From CAVQEK01 sp964596645 (lineage in GTDB: Bacteria > Bacteroidota > Bacteroidia > Cytophagales > Cyclobacteriaceae), in assembly GCA_964596645.1 (NCBI GenBank), contig CAZQVB010000051.1, positions 1-27,590 on the forward strand: 27,590 nt of DNA. The letters are read 5' to 3'. The stretch's first letter is position 1, and each line of letters begins with the position of its first letter. Shown piece by piece: positions 25,601 to 27,590 of this stretch. The notes under the pieces were generated by a model, which was not told where the DNA came from, made no database searches, and worked only from the letters and a program-made list of their open reading frames with translations. The position numbers and the translations under genes were made by a program.

Positions 25601-27590
25601 ACAACATCAAAATAAGCTTCTCCATCCAGATACACTTCACGCTGTTGGCCTTCGAAATTTTTTGCATATCTTAAAGTACTTTTAGCATTCAGCCACACCT
25701 CGGTGCCATCAGAAAGAAGTATTTTCCGGGGAACACCCGCATGGATATCGTCACCATGTTCTTCAAGCCATAATTGAGTTTGTTCATAATCAAAGCGCTG
25801 CCTGTTCGATATAACGATAACCGAAATACAAACCATTAATACCAAAATTACTGCGGCAAATTTAAGATAATGCCTGCTTTGCTTAGGCTTAGCCGGAATG
25901 GGCAATTCATTCTTAGCACTAACGTGTGAAAGAATGTTAGCCATGACAGGGGTTAGGTCGGGCGTAGGTGAATAATGGGGCAATTCATTCCATTGCGCCC
26001 GCATATGATCCCTTACTATACTTTCATTATCCAGATCGGCAAGCCAGAATTCTACCTCTTTCGCTTCGTCCGGAGAACATTTGTTTTCTAAATATCTTTT
26101 TAATAATTCTTTCTCCATTTCATTGTTCGATGTGGCTCTTGTAATTGGATTGTATTATTATCCATCTCCTGTAATACACGCGGACGGGCAGTACCCCTTA
26201 TACTTTCCAGTAATATACTAATACAACTAATACCCATTCATTTGTATTAAAAAAGAAAGGATCCTAAGGTATCTACTAATAATAAGATAATGCCCAGATC
26301 AATCAATCGTTTGCGTATATCGCTCAAGGCATGGGTCATATGCACTTCTACAGTTTTGGTCGATATATTCAGTTTTGCTGCAATCTCTTTGTAGGTAAGA
26401 TGATATTGACGACTCAGAAGATAAACCTTTTTTCGCTGAACAGGCAACGCATCAATTGCTACTTGGGCTGACTTCGCTAATTCATTTGAAATTAAATCTT
26501 CTTCTACATGCAGATGACTGGTAGACATTTCTCCAAAGTATTTTGCTTTTGCATAAACACCATTTTTTCTTTTGCGTAGTAAATTCAACGTGGTGTTATG
26601 GGCGATAGTAAACATAAAAGCATTCAGGGAGAGATCTTTACGGATCTCGTTGCGTTTTTCCCAAATCTTTATAAACACTTCTTGTACTACCTCTTCTGCG
26701 TCTTCCCTACATTTCAAGTAATCGTAGGCAAACCGATAGACCTTTGAAGAGTACAAGTGATAAAAATCAGCAAACGCTTTTAAATCACCAGCTTTAATGA
26801 GCGAAATAAGTTCGGGTGATATCTTAGGCTGACGTGAATACATACACGGTAGTTTGACTTACAATTAACAAAAAGCTCTTGACCAGTTCAATCGATTGCA
26901 GGAATATTTAGAAAAGAATCGATCTATATTATAATCTCACTCACTGGTTGACATACTCCGCTCTCCATGATGTCTCGTGTAGTCTATAAAGTCAGGTATT
27001 GTTAAATCAAAAACGATGTGCACTAGCGTGTCGCTGATGCACCTCGTTTTATCCGTTATTCTACTCTTTTTCAAAAAATTCTTGTTCAATCGGTATCGGC
27101 CAGTTCAAACCTTCGTAGGGAGGTAAAATAGGAGCGACATCACGTTCTGCAGGACCGATGGGTTTTCTAAACATTTGCAGGAAGGAAAGACGGTCCGCTT
27201 CAAAGGACAGTTCTTTTATCCATTCATTGTCAACATCCTCAAAAGTGGCTGTTTGGAGGGGCTCGTAAGGGCCACTGACGGATGTGTCCCATGCCCTCTC
27301 GCGCACTACGTTCAAGTCTTGCGCAGCACCTGCATGATCACCGGCTTCAGCTTTTATGGCTGCCCTTAGAATATATGCCTCGGCACTTCTCACAAATGGA
27401 ATGTTTTGATATTGAGGATAAGGCACCTGATAGTATTTATTGACCATTAACACCGGGTCTTCCTTTCCTACATAAAGGGCTATATCTCCACTTACCATGT
27501 AGTCAGGATCTTTTTTATTGGGCAAACTGGCGTCGGTGGCTATTTCGGTCTAACCATGCCAGTGATTTCGGTGATAGGGTGCCACACATT

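Overview
The window looks like a chromosomal segment of a Bacteroidota bacterium, most likely from the Cytophagales side of the phylum. The signs are a SusD-family protein, a Bacteroidota-type ECF sigma/FecR pair, Mpl-type muropeptide recycling, TAT-exported Gfo/Idh oxidoreductases, and promoter-like sites of the form TTTG-N19-TAnnTTTG. It ends in a partial gene on the right and has one 10-N assembly gap.

Left part (1-8.1 kb): a group II intron of about 1.9 kb on the minus strand, with an LtrA-type reverse transcriptase and a canonical domain V. Next come a small AT-rich lipoprotein gene, a secreted VWA protein, and a tight minus-strand operon (FAH-family hydrolase, M23 peptidase, Bcp peroxiredoxin). 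A divergent plus-strand M48 lipoprotein peptidase ends at a bidirectional terminator.

Housekeeping core (8.1-14.5 kb): minus-strand mpl, a DnaQ-like exonuclease and a trehalose-6-phosphate synthase/phosphatase fusion, divergent from dnaB. The fusion gene is cut by the 10 Ns, but removing them restores a perfect 724-codon frame. The mpl-dnaB intergenic region has a near-ideal promoter for mpl and a cluster of DnaA-box-like 9-mers.

Repeat nest (14.5-15.7 kb): about 1.2 kb of non-coding DNA made of at least two interleaved repeat families, in both orientations.

Exported sugar-oxidation cluster (15.7-21.0 kb): a perfect LacI-type palindrome precedes two TAT-signal Gfo/Idh oxidoreductases, a DUF6807 (PmoA-like) lipoprotein and an SMP-30/gluconolactonase-like protein. 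I infer a cell-envelope route that oxidises sugars or glycosides and opens lactones. The last gene seems to have its own promoter with an overlapping palindrome.

Right part (21.2-27.6 kb): a beta-lactamase-fold serine hydrolase, then a more AT-rich, all-minus-strand block. In transcription order this is a SusD-like gene (right edge, with an apparent frameshift), a terminator, an ECF sigma factor, a FecR anti-sigma factor and a large secreted protein that may be an alpha/alpha-toroid polysaccharide lyase. It looks like the edge of a polysaccharide-utilisation locus. No CRISPR array, tRNA or rRNA was seen. No entirely new system stands out; the strongest leads are the DnaA-box cluster, the repeat nest, the LacI-type site with its cluster, and the sigma/FecR/toroid operon.
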